Positions 1 through 7,463 of a DNA stretch of 18,176 bases are shown here, one piece after another. Position 1 is the first letter of the stretch. Each line of letters opens with the position of its first letter. The translations under genes and the position numbers were made by a program. Origin of the DNA: CAZQAA01 sp964591255 (GTDB taxonomy: Bacteria > Desulfobacterota > DSM-4660 > Desulfatiglandales > Desulfatiglandaceae); assembly GCA_964591255.1 (NCBI GenBank), contig CAZQAA010000071.1, forward strand, positions 1 to 18,176, given 5' to 3'. The notes under the pieces were generated by a model that was not told where the DNA came from, ran no database searches, and saw nothing but the letters and a program-made list of their open reading frames with translations.

Positions 1-1
1 C

Positions 2-910
2 TTTGAGAACATGTTCAAGGCGGAACTTGACAGGGCAGAAGGTCTCGAGGGGCTTAGCCTCCTTAACCCCCGCGCCCTTGAGATGGGGCTTTCCATCCTT
101 CCGGGTACAATGGATATCGCAGGTAAGAGGTATAATGTCTACCTGGCCGTATGCAATGTGGGGCAGGGGGTCTCGGAACTGGAGATGGGCTTCCTTCACC
201 TGGTCAATCAGGCGAGAGATCTTTCCTTTCTTCCTCCTTTGCGGTTTGAGGTCACGCTGCAGGGGACTGCCGAGGCCCATGCGCAGGATATGCTGAAAAA
301 TGCGTATTTCTCTCACCAGTCTCTGGACGGGAGGGACTATGAAGACCGCATATTCGATGCGGGCTACGATGCCTATCCGGTAGGGGAGAGCATCGGCCGC
401 CGGGCCCTGTGCAACGGGATTGACGAGCAGAAGGCCTGCCAGATGCTGTTCAATAACCTTTTTATAAAGGAAGGGGATATGAATATCCTGGACCCGGGGT
501 TCAGCGAGGCGGGGATCGGTATGGCTTCAGGAGAGTGTCCCGGCCTGGCCGGTATCTGCGGCGATCATGTATTGCTGCTCACGGCAGATTTTGGATGCGG
601 ATCTGAAGCTGATCCTGGCATAGTGGGGGTTGTATTCCAGGACCTCGACGGGAACGGGCTTTACAGCATGGGGGAAGGCATGCCGGCGGCACTGGTTATT
701 GCAGCTGATTCGGCGGGGGAAGATGCCCATGCCGTTACAGATATTACAGGCGGCTTTTCATTGAGGCTTGACCCGGGACATTACATCCTCAAGGTAATGG
801 ATAAGGGCGGAAACCTGCTTGACCGGAGGGACGTGGTGGTGGGCAATGTGCCCGCGGCGGTCCGCTTTTCCGTTTCAGGCTCTTATGGGTTGACAGGAAA
901 GGTCAAATGA
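2..910 (+). CDS. CAP (SCP/PR1-like) domain protein with C-terminal Cna-B/SdrD-type domain, 5' partial
   Basis: The frame is open to the left edge (F-E-N precede the first ATG at 11) and no ribosome site is visible, so the true start is probably outside the window. Counting from the ATG at 11, residues about 60-195 read as a CAP domain: an 'N.AR' opening, then EAHAQDM around His90, YFSH, 'DGRDYEDRI..AGY', a GES motif at Glu126, 'ILDPGFSEAGIG' and a closing 'LLLTADFG'. CAP proteins of bacteria are secreted; their activities vary and are mostly unknown. Residues about 205-299 form a beta-sandwich of the SdrD-B/Cna-B or carboxypeptidase-regulatory type: 'GVVFQDLDGNGLYSMGEGMP' includes a possible calcium-binding DxDxNG loop, followed by 'TDITGGFSLRLDPGHYILKV'. 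No signal peptide can be judged because the N-terminus is missing. The neighbours downstream are also exported, which fits a surface role. The domain call is fairly sure; function is not. Confidence 0.8.
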   Translation, partial: FENMFKAELDRAEGLEGLSLLNPRALEMGLSILPGTMDIAGKRYNVYLAVCNVGQGVSELEMGFLHLVNQARDLSFLPPLRFEVTLQGTAEAHAQDMLKNAYFSHQSLDGRDYEDRIFDAGYDAYPVGESIGRRALCNGIDEQKACQMLFNNLFIKEGDMNILDPGFSEAGIGMASGECPGLAGICGDHVLLLTADFGCGSEADPGIVGVVFQDLDGNGLYSMGEGMPAALVIAADSAGEDAHAVTDITGGFSLRLDPGHYILKVMDKGGNLLDRRDVVVGNVPAAVRFSVSGSYGLTGKVK

Positions 911-1055
911 TCTATCAGGTTCAGGGTCTTTGTATGATCCTGGGAAATGATTGCACATAAGAGAGGAGGTGATGAGAGGAAAGGGGTAGACTTTTTAAGG
1001 CAGCTTTTGGAAGAAAGATGAGAAACTGAACTTATGTAAAAAAGGAGGTAATGAA

Positions 1056-2297
1056 ATGAAGAAGTTTTTTGTGGTTATGATGTCTGTTGCCATGGTGTTT
1101 GCCTTTGTGCTTCCGGTCATGGCGGACGAGGTGTGTGAGCCTTGTTTCAAGTGTGAACCCAACGATATAGGCTGTCCCGGTTCCGAACAGGAGGGAACGG
1201 AAGAAGAAGTAGAACATTGCGTATGTGGAGATGATTATGATGTCTTCGGGCTTTATCCTGATAGTAATCACTTCCCTAACACTGATCCATGTCCTGTCAT
1301 CTTTTCCGTGTGCGAGTGTGATGATCCTGCCCAGTTTCATGCAGGCGTGGAGGTCGGTGTAAGGATGAGGATCCTGGTAAACGGCCAGGCAGGAGACCAT
1401 GGGGCCTACTTTAGCCAGACTTTCACCGGGAATGTGGTCATGAGCAACAGCAGGGAGTTCCTCTGTGAGCCTGCATGCGCCAATACCGTGGTACATGCCG
1501 GCACTACCACCACCACGGCATATTTCTGCGATAGCATAAATCCCGGCGACAGCAATATGCCCGATGCGGGAGAGGTTATATGGCGTGCGGATCAATTTAC
1601 CGGCCTCTCATATTATACCTACAACGGCTCCAGTTATGATGCAGGAGCCACTGTGAGTGCCACATGTCCGCCGCCTCTTGCCACAAACAGGGTGGTCCAG
1701 ATTATTGCAAACGGAGGGCTTGTCCTGAACGCCTTTGATGACCTGTATAATCTGAGTCACTGGGCCATAGATATCCCCAGGATATGCGTTACTCCTGATG
1801 TAACCGAGTGTTCCACCATTTCGGTGGAGATCTGTCTCATGACCGAGCAGGGTGGCGGGATCTGCGGTGACTGTACCTGCGTATGCTCATGTGTCTATGA
1901 CCTTTACACCGTGTGCTGCGAGGGACAGGCGGACTGCATTTTCTTCCCGTATGTGGTCTTTACAGACACAGGATGGGATACGGCCATTGTGGTGAACAAT
2001 ATGGTACCTGGAATGCCGTCAGGATCGGCCATGCAGGTGCTGTGGACCTTTACGGCGCCGGATGGCACCCAGAGCACATGGACCGATACCGGTTTTGCCA
2101 GTAATGGCGGCCAGAAGGCATATATATTCAGCTCGGATATATACCCGAATCTGGTTCCCGCCCCAACATCCACTGTAGGCTCCCTGAAGGGGACCTCCAA
2201 CTTTGCCATTCATGGTCTGCAGTACATGACCAATGGATCCTTCGGCGCAGAGCATGATGCCGCGTGCTGCTCCGGTCCATGTGGATCTGGTGGTTAA
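1056..2297 (+). CDS. Cysteine-rich secreted protein with one C-terminal surface module
   Basis: The start is set by a strong ribosome site, AAAGGAGG ending at 1048, seven bases before the ATG. Residues 1-23 are a clear Sec signal peptide (MKKFF, hydrophobic core, ending PVMA before DEV). The mature protein is acidic and unusually rich in cysteine, about 27 residues, clustered near the N-terminus (CEPCFKC, HCVCG, VCECD) and around residues 265-295 (CGDCTCVCSC, VCC), with another group at the very C-terminus (AACCSGPCGSGG). From about Phe296 the sequence (IFFPYVVFTDTGWDTAIVVNN...) matches the FFP...W.T.I..-N pattern of modules repeated in the proteins at 3199 and 7464. I do not recognise a named family. 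The cysteines suggest disulfide cross-linking or metal binding outside the cytoplasm, but no haem CxxCH motif is present. A hairpin terminator follows the gene. Confidence 0.85.
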   Translation: MKKFFVVMMSVAMVFAFVLPVMADEVCEPCFKCEPNDIGCPGSEQEGTEEEVEHCVCGDDYDVFGLYPDSNHFPNTDPCPVIFSVCECDDPAQFHAGVEVGVRMRILVNGQAGDHGAYFSQTFTGNVVMSNSREFLCEPACANTVVHAGTTTTTAYFCDSINPGDSNMPDAGEVIWRADQFTGLSYYTYNGSSYDAGATVSATCPPPLATNRVVQIIANGGLVLNAFDDLYNLSHWAIDIPRICVTPDVTECSTISVEICLMTEQGGGICGDCTCVCSCVYDLYTVCCEGQADCIFFPYVVFTDTGWDTAIVVNNMVPGMPSGSAMQVLWTFTAPDGTQSTWTDTGFASNGGQKAYIFSSDIYPNLVPAPTSTVGSLKGTSNFAIHGLQYMTNGSFGAEHDAACCSGPCGSGG

Positions 2298-2332
2298 TTG
2301 TAAAGATAAAGGTTGATCTGCCAACCTGATAA

Positions 2333-2363
2333 AAGGGGCGGGCATGTCCTGCCCCTTATCTTT
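2333..2363 (+). terminator. Probable rho-independent terminator after the Cys-rich gene
   Basis: AAGGGGCGGG at 2333-2342 pairs with CCTGCCCCTT at 2348-2357 (10 pairs, one G-U) around the loop CATGT, followed by ATCTTT. The T tract is short, so efficiency is uncertain. A second pairing is possible between 2301-2309 (TAAAGATAA) and 2356-2364 (TTATCTTTA), enclosing a small hairpin AGGTTG/CAACCT at 2310-2327. Confidence 0.6.
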
Positions 2364-2479
2364 AAGGTTGTGAACCACTGTCTGTTTTCGGGCCGATGAA
2401 AAAGGTCGGATGCAGTCCATTCCATTTGTGAAGTTAATTGAACAAGTTGACTGATTTTTAGTTTTTTCAGGTTATAGGG

Positions 2480-3202
2480 TTGGAAAATATACACTATCAT
2501 AACAATATAGATTGTTTTAAAAGGATAAGCGCAGCCCTGGTCATCTTTTTTGTTGTTATCCTTTGCAGGGGCATTCCCCTCCTTGCCGGGGAGGATGTTT
2601 TTTTGCCTTTCCTGGACAAGGGTCAGGCCTGGGATGTGATGGCAGAGTACCGCTCTTTTCCCCGGACAGACAATAGGTGGTCCCCGTCTGTACTTTTTCA
2701 CTACACAGTCAGTGGCGAGACGCGTGCAGGGGATAAAGAGATAGATGTCCGGGGGGAAGGGGATACTGGCACCGGCAGGATCAGCTTCCGCGACGGTACA
2801 TATCTCCACGGGGTGGAGACATCCAAGAGGGTTCGGGAAAAGTGGTATAAAAGGACCCTTTCCTTTGATGAAAAGGTGCCAGTAAAGACCCGTGAGGCAC
2901 CTTTTCCGTTTGACTGGCCCGTTTTTCCCCTGCGGCCGGGTGAGACAGCAGGTTTTTCTGCGGTCATACGGCTTGATGATGGCCTCATGGCAAAAAGGAT
3001 CATCAAGCAGAAGGTGGAGACCGTGCCATGCCAAGAGCTTCCCGACCCGGTTGACCTGAAAGGGGATATGGGTCCATTTTTCAAGGTCATCTGCGTGGAC
3101 GATCATGGAGAAACCCTCTTTGTGCAGTACTGGGCCCAGGGGCTTCCGTGGCCCGTATATGGCGAAAACCAGGATATGCGATACTGGCTGGTTCTTGAAT
3201 GA
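2480..3202 (+). CDS. Exported protein of unknown function coupled to the downstream elicitor-like gene
   Basis: A 240-residue protein. The best start is TTG at 2480: the frame is closed by a TAG at 2459, there is no ATG before residue 54, and starting there would remove the membrane-targeting segment. Residues about 13-37 (FKRISAALVIFFVVILCRG, ending LLAG) form a signal peptide or anchor; cleavage after LLAG is possible. The mature part has a beta-rich, polar character ('VLFHYTVSGETRAGDKEIDVRGEG', 'REKWYKRTLSFDEKVPV', 'PFPFDWPVFPLRPGETAGF') and ends in 'FVQYWAQGLPWPVYGENQDMRYWLVLE', which resembles periplasmic proteins that bind hydrophobic ligands or assist secretion; I cannot name the family. 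Its stop overlaps the next start as ATGA at 3199-3202, so the two proteins are probably made together and may act as partners. Confidence 0.75.
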   Translation: MENIHYHNNIDCFKRISAALVIFFVVILCRGIPLLAGEDVFLPFLDKGQAWDVMAEYRSFPRTDNRWSPSVLFHYTVSGETRAGDKEIDVRGEGDTGTGRISFRDGTYLHGVETSKRVREKWYKRTLSFDEKVPVKTREAPFPFDWPVFPLRPGETAGFSAVIRLDDGLMAKRIIKQKVETVPCQELPDPVDLKGDMGPFFKVICVDDHGETLFVQYWAQGLPWPVYGENQDMRYWLVLE

Positions 3203-5634
3203 GAAGAGATCTGTTTATCATACTGTTTGTGCCATGGCTCATATTGCTCATCGTTTTTTCGGCTGTCCCGGCAACCGCCTATCAGGCGGCCTTTGTTCCA
3301 TGGTCCGGTTACTGGTGGCCTTATAGCAAGGGTGGCCTGGTAACTGGCAAAGGGTATCGGGGCCATCCCGCGCCTCTCGAAAAATACGATTATGCCACGG
3401 ACGGCACATATTACGGTCCTGCCACTGCCTACGGGTATGCCCATTACTATGACCCCTCTGCCCCCTACTGGTATGGTCTCTGCTTTGCATGGGCAGTCGC
3501 CTCCATCATGGAAAAGGAGCCTGTTCATGCAGGCGTATATAATGGTGTGATGTTCAGGGTGGGTGATAAAAAGGCCCTCCTTACGGTGCTCTATGACGGT
3601 ACCCGTTACAATACCTACCAGGCAAGCGATCCTGTGGAGTTCCAGAATGTGCTGGAGACCTTTATAAAGGAACAGGAGCAGCCCATTGTCATGGATCTGG
3701 GCTCTGATGAGGAGGTATGGAACTTTCCCGTCTACCGGTACGAGACGTCGTACACGACTGAGGGAAATGTGCGGCACTATACCACCACTATCCACTTTGC
3801 CAGCGATATGGTGAATCCCGATTACAGGGGCATATCCTCCAGTTCCAGGACATATTATTACTGGTTCAGGCTGAGCGGGAGCGAAATAACAGAAAGCGGC
3901 TGGGAGAATACAAGCATTGACGACCATCCCAAGGCGGCCTATGAGCCCCTTTATACCAAACCCAGAAACAGCGGCATTGATCCGGCAAGGATACGGGATA
4001 TTGCAGATACGGTGGATGACTCCCATGAATCCAATAACAATGTACAGGATGCCTCTTTTGTTACAACTGGAGGATATGATCTTTTGGCTATTGACGATGA
4101 CTGGTTCCGGGTGCCTTTGAGAGACGGGGACACCCTTTATGTCATGCCCCAGTGGGAAGAGACGGCGGATATGTCTGGAGAGATCCTCGGTCCTGATCAG
4201 GAAGTGGTAGCCTATATGGCCCCGGGAGGATGGGCGGCCTATACGGCCCGGCAGGATGGGGACCATTATATTAAAGTAGTCACATCCAGGCCGGATGAGG
4301 AATATGAATACACCCTCTATCTGCGGCACGTCCTGGCCCACGAGGCCATTTTTCCTGTATACCAGCCCGGGGGCTGGGCAAACGGCGTTTCCATGTCTGT
4401 GGCAGGATCGGGATCTACGGATGAGCGGCTTATCCTCTGCATTATGGGGGATGACGGTATGCCCGTTAAAGGGAGCATGATTGAAGATGCTGCCGGTTAT
4501 ACAGGCGGAATCCTGAAGGAGGGCTTTTCGATGTCGTCCCCTGAGAGCGGATATCTCAGGATCGACTCGGACAGTCCCGTGCCTGGTATGGGGATGGAGA
4601 TTTCAGGGACCTATTTTGCCTTTGGTGCCGATCTGATACCGGTGGAGGATGCATCTTCCATGCTCTTTTTTCCCCACTACGCAGGGACTTACGGGATACC
4701 GGACCAGTGGAAGACCTATTTCGGCCTGATCAATACGGGGGGAAAAGAGGAGGATGTCCGTTTTGTGGGTCATGACGCAGACGGCCTTGGTGTGGCAGAG
4801 GATGATATAGTGCTTGGCCCCGGACAAAAGATGGAAGTTGACACGGGCACACTTTCAGTCCTGACCCATGGGACCGTGTGCATGACGGCCCACTGTTTAA
4901 GCGGAAGAGACGTCCTGGTGGGATATATCCGGTTCAGCAACCCCAACAGTAGCAGAGGACAGGCCCTTATCCCGCTTCCACTCAAGCAGTCTTCCCGTCT
5001 CATGATTCCACACGTGGCATCGGGAACGGGCTTGGGGTGGAAAACTGCCTTCGCCCTGATGAACTGCGGGGATGAGGAGACAGAGATCACTTTTGGCGCC
5101 TATAATGAGGAAGGCTCCATGGAGGGGAACAGGACCTTTTCCTTGAGGCCCAATCAGAGGCTCGTGGCCACCATATCTGGTATTTTTCCATCCATTATAA
5201 GTCGGGTCAGGTCCATTGAAATAATTGCCGGTGGTGATATCCCCGTGTGTGGTTTCTCCCTTTACAGCACCTCTGATGAGAACTGCCTGGCGGGCCAGCC
5301 CCTCTTTTCTGCAGGCCACTTGCCTGCATATATGCCATGCAGTGACCCGGAGGGCGACTGGATGACCGGTATCGGGCTTGTGAATGCAGGGGACACGGCG
5401 GTGGACGTGAGGCTGATATCGCTTGATCAGGAAGGTAAAACTGTTTCCCAGCACACGGAGCACATGGTACCCCATCAGCACTTTTCAGCCATGATCCAGA
5501 GTCTATTCGGGGAAAGCACGCAGATAAAGTTTATACGAATAGAATCGGATACCATGGCTGATATTTCAGGAGTATACGTGATGTCCTCGAAAGATGGAAA
5601 AAAACTGCTGGGCGGGGTCCTCGAGTTCCCTTGA
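3199..5634 (+). CDS. Secreted transglutaminase-elicitor-like (TGEF) protein with PPC-type domain and repeated beta modules
   Basis: 811 residues starting at the ATG that overlaps the previous stop (ATGA). Residues 1-27 are a signal peptide (RRDLFIILFVPWLILLIVF, ending ATA). Residues about 30-260 resemble the transglutaminase elicitor family (Phytophthora GP42-like and its bacterial homologues): 'W.GYWWPYSKGGL', 'PLEKYDYA', 'YWYGLCFAWAVASIMEKEP' with the likely nucleophile Cys95, 'EVWNFPV' at Trp174, and a candidate His199 in 'TTIHFASDM'. Members of this family may cross-link proteins through glutamine-lysine bonds; activity here is inferred. Residues about 273-380 look like a bacterial pre-peptidase C-terminal (PPC) domain: 'DSHESNNN...', 'DDWFRVPLRDGDTLYV', 'GDHYIKV'. 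The rest, from about 385, 490, 603 and 711 to the end, is four copies (the first weak) of a roughly 110-residue beta module also found in the proteins at 1056 and 7464. Likely surface-exposed or released. Confidence 0.8.
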   Translation: MRRDLFIILFVPWLILLIVFSAVPATAYQAAFVPWSGYWWPYSKGGLVTGKGYRGHPAPLEKYDYATDGTYYGPATAYGYAHYYDPSAPYWYGLCFAWAVASIMEKEPVHAGVYNGVMFRVGDKKALLTVLYDGTRYNTYQASDPVEFQNVLETFIKEQEQPIVMDLGSDEEVWNFPVYRYETSYTTEGNVRHYTTTIHFASDMVNPDYRGISSSSRTYYYWFRLSGSEITESGWENTSIDDHPKAAYEPLYTKPRNSGIDPARIRDIADTVDDSHESNNNVQDASFVTTGGYDLLAIDDDWFRVPLRDGDTLYVMPQWEETADMSGEILGPDQEVVAYMAPGGWAAYTARQDGDHYIKVVTSRPDEEYEYTLYLRHVLAHEAIFPVYQPGGWANGVSMSVAGSGSTDERLILCIMGDDGMPVKGSMIEDAAGYTGGILKEGFSMSSPESGYLRIDSDSPVPGMGMEISGTYFAFGADLIPVEDASSMLFFPHYAGTYGIPDQWKTYFGLINTGGKEEDVRFVGHDADGLGVAEDDIVLGPGQKMEVDTGTLSVLTHGTVCMTAHCLSGRDVLVGYIRFSNPNSSRGQALIPLPLKQSSRLMIPHVASGTGLGWKTAFALMNCGDEETEITFGAYNEEGSMEGNRTFSLRPNQRLVATISGIFPSIISRVRSIEIIAGGDIPVCGFSLYSTSDENCLAGQPLFSAGHLPAYMPCSDPEGDWMTGIGLVNAGDTAVDVRLISLDQEGKTVSQHTEHMVPHQHFSAMIQSLFGESTQIKFIRIESDTMADISGVYVMSSKDGKKLLGGVLEFP
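4351..5634 (+). repeat. Four tandem ~110-residue protein modules (coding repeat)
   Basis: Units begin near residues 385 (FPVYQPGGW), 490 (LFFPHYAG...QWKTYFGLINTG), 603 (MIPHVASG...GWKTAFALMNCG) and 711 (YMPCSDPEGDWMTGIGLVNAG) of the 811-residue protein. Each opens with an aromatic-P strand, then W.T...LIN.G, then an 'LxPxQ/H' stretch before a hydrophobic-G-hydrophobic end. Similarity is at protein level only; DNA copies are diverged. Confidence 0.6.
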
Positions 5635-5746
5635 GAAGGATATTCAGGTAAAACGTTTTGAAGGTCATAGCCGCAGATGCATAACCAAATATGATTTATT
5701 GCTTATGCTCCCTAGGTTGGGCGGTATTGGCTGACAGTGTAATAGT

Positions 5747-5756
5747 GAGTTAACTC
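5747..5756. promoter_or_regulatory. Perfect 10-bp palindrome upstream of the UshA-like gene
   Basis: GAGTTAACTC is its own reverse complement and lies 36 bases before the ATG at 5793, in the 158-bp gap after the elicitor-like gene. A second palindrome, AAAACGTTTT, is at 5650-5659. Either could be an operator half or chance; no convincing -35/-10 pair was found with them. Confidence 0.2.
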
Positions 5757-5792
5757 GGAACCTTATTAATGAAATAGCGGAGCAGATTAGAA

Positions 5793-6902
5793 ATGGGACA
5801 TGCCTTTAAAATTATATATCTGATATATATTCTGTTTGTTTTCTCATATCCATCCCTGGCCCTTGCAGCGAACACAACAGCGCGGGATGCAGACCTTGTT
5901 ATTCTTGTAAGCGGTAATTTGGAAGGGCATGTAGAGGGGATAAAGGGGTGAGGGGGGAAAATCACGGGCGGTCTTGCCCGTATGGCCGGGGCTATTAAAA
6001 AGGCCCGCAAGGAAAGTGATTGCGGTCTTTTGGTAGTGGATTCCGGTCGAATTTTTCCGAAAACAGGGAGCAAGGTTTCCAAAAACGGGGCCCTCGCGTT
6101 CAATGTTATGGGACAGATAGGGTATGACGCCATCGGGCTGGCTGAGACAGATATTGCCCTTGGGTTTAATGTCATGGAAAAAACTCTTAAGAGTAGTCCC
6201 GATTTTCCCGTCGTGATATCCAACGTGGTGAACAAAGGCGGTCTTAACCCACCTTTCGGAAAAAGATATATTGTCTTGGAAAAGAATGGCATAAAGGTGG
6301 CCGTGATGTCCGTTGTCCCTGATGTGGACCTTGAAGGGCTGCCGGACAGCAGCAGCTCCGTCAGTTCCCTTGCGGTGATTTCGCCCTTGACGGCCGTTGA
6401 GGGCCTGATCAAAGAGGTGAAAGAGAAAGCGGATCTTGTCCTTCTCCTGTCCCAGCTTGATCAGGATCAGACCTTTTCCCTGCTCAGAGAAATAAAGGAT
6501 ATCCCTATGATTGCGGTCCTTGGAAGACCATTGGGCCGGTTGCCCAGGAAGCTCCCTAATGACCTTGCCAAGAGGTTTATATGGTCATCTCCCAAGGGAA
6601 ATATTATCAGAAAGGTGAAATTGTCTCTGGACAGGGACGGAAAGATCAGTTCTTTTGAGACAGAGGCTGTCCGTCTCAACAAATCCGTGGAAGAGGATCC
6701 CGTGATCGCCCGGCTTGTCAGGGAAGAGGTGCTGGCCCGGGATGAGATAAAGAGGAAAGAACTGCAGGAGAGGCAGAAAAAAATTCTTAGTATGACCCCT
6801 GAGGAATACATGCAGTACCTGGCCAAACAGGGACATCAAAAAGGTCCTGTTTCATTACCCGTGGTATCCCGGAAAAATAAATCAGGTTGCGGATCCAATT
6901 GA
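5793..6902 (+). CDS. UshA/metallophosphatase-like exported selenoprotein (in-frame UGA at 5949-5951)
   Basis: Read through the TGA, this is a 369-residue protein with Sec at position 53. The ATG at 5793 has GGAG at 5779-5782 and encodes a good signal peptide (residues 1-25, ending SLALA), so the product is periplasmic or surface-located. The order of elements follows the N-terminal metallophosphatase domain of UshA/5'-nucleotidases: 'DLVILVSGNLEGHVE', then G-U-G-G..., 'GGLARMAGAI' (residues 59-68), 'GLLVVDSGR', 'NVMGQIGYDAIGL', 'FPVVISNV', 'GIKVAVMSVV', 'ADLVLLLS'. UshA-like (seleno)protein families carrying Cys or Sec just before the GG-hyd-AR segment are, as I recall, named in NCBI protein families; I could not check. 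The usual metal ligands look lost: the TND.HG motif reads SGNLEG, D.GD reads DSGR (83-86), and GNHE reads AETD (117-120). That points to a redox or binding role rather than nucleotide hydrolysis. Two cysteines, Cys77 and Cys366 (GCGSN near the end), could partner the Sec. If the UGA were a true stop, only a 52-residue export fragment would be made. Confidence 0.8.
5949..5981 (+). promoter_or_regulatory. Bacterial SECIS element (UGA codon plus stem-loop)
   Basis: The UGA is at 5949-5951. ACGGGC (5964-5969) pairs perfectly with GCCCGT (5976-5981) around the loop GGTCTT. The loop starts 18 nt after the UGA and begins GGUCU, which matches the loop and spacing I remember for the E. coli fdhF element recognised by SelB. 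The element lies inside the coding sequence, as is normal in bacteria. Confidence 0.78.
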
Positions 6903-6948
6903 TTTGATGGCAGAGCTAATCATTACGAAAAGATGCAAAGGAGATCTC

Positions 6949-7383
6949 ATGAAAAGGAGTAAACTGTTTGCTTTCTCTGTATGTCTATTTTTTCTGTTAC
7001 CCGCGTGTGCCCATTTCAAGGCAGGCTCCGGGAGTCAGGATGCGCTCCGGGAGTGCGTTCAGACCGTATGGGAGGCCAAGACAAAAAGGGACTGGATCTC
7101 TGTGTATGATATGACAACACAGTCCTATAAGGATAAAGTGGACAAGAGCATGTTCCTGCAATCGCCTAAAGCGATTGTCCATGGCTTTGTCATTAAAAAG
7201 ATGGAAATCGTTGAGCCGGGGAAAAGAGCTATGGTAACTGTTGAGGCCACTATGGATATATTGGGCCGAAAGGTCTCCTTAAACATAAAAGAGCATTGGC
7301 AGTGGGAAAATGGTGCCTGGCGACTGAACCTTTCTCCCCCGTCCTTGAGGTCACTATTTAAGCCGGGTGACAAAAAAGAGTAA
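6949..7383 (+). CDS. Small lipoprotein of unknown function (possible NTF2-like fold)
   Basis: 144 residues from the ATG at 6949, chosen because AAAGGAG lies just upstream (6937-6943) and the N-terminus becomes a textbook lipoprotein signal: MKRSKLF, a hydrophobic stretch, then the lipobox L-P-A-C with Cys20. The in-frame TTG at 6904 would add 15 residues before the signal and is less likely. The mature part, 'ALRECVQTVWEAKTKRDWISVYDMTTQSYKDKVDKSMFL...VKKMEIVEPGKRAMVTVEATMDI...NIKEHWQWENGAWRLN', has the order of elements of small NTF2/SnoaL-like or DUF4440-like domains (helical start, then beta strands with the 'W.WENGAWRL' ending). No catalytic residues can be named. It starts 46 bases after the selenoprotein gene and probably shares its transcript. 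Confidence 0.8.
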   Translation: MKRSKLFAFSVCLFFLLPACAHFKAGSGSQDALRECVQTVWEAKTKRDWISVYDMTTQSYKDKVDKSMFLQSPKAIVHGFVIKKMEIVEPGKRAMVTVEATMDILGRKVSLNIKEHWQWENGAWRLNLSPPSLRSLFKPGDKKE

Positions 7384-7463
7384 GGATCGTAACAATAATG
7401 AAGCCGAAGGTATAAATTTTGCAGGAATATAGTGGTAAAACTCTTGTAAGGAGGTTCATTCAC

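Noticed and set aside
972..989. Five-codon ORF after GAGGAGG upstream of the Cys-rich gene
   Set aside because: The ribosome site is only two bases from the ATG and the peptide is too short to judge.
1032..1595. Minus-strand frame of 187 codons
   Set aside because: Antisense to the Cys-rich gene with a strong ribosome site on the + strand; composition looks like a frame shadow.
2447..2477. Sigma-70-like pair TTGACT and GTTATA/TTATAG upstream of the 2480 gene
   Set aside because: Spacing is 18-19 and transcription would begin after the TTG start codon at 2480, so it cannot serve that start.
3103..4341. Long minus-strand frame of 412 codons
   Set aside because: It lies wholly opposite a well-supported exported protein, has no recognisable domains and no ribosome site, so it is a shadow of the + strand codon use.
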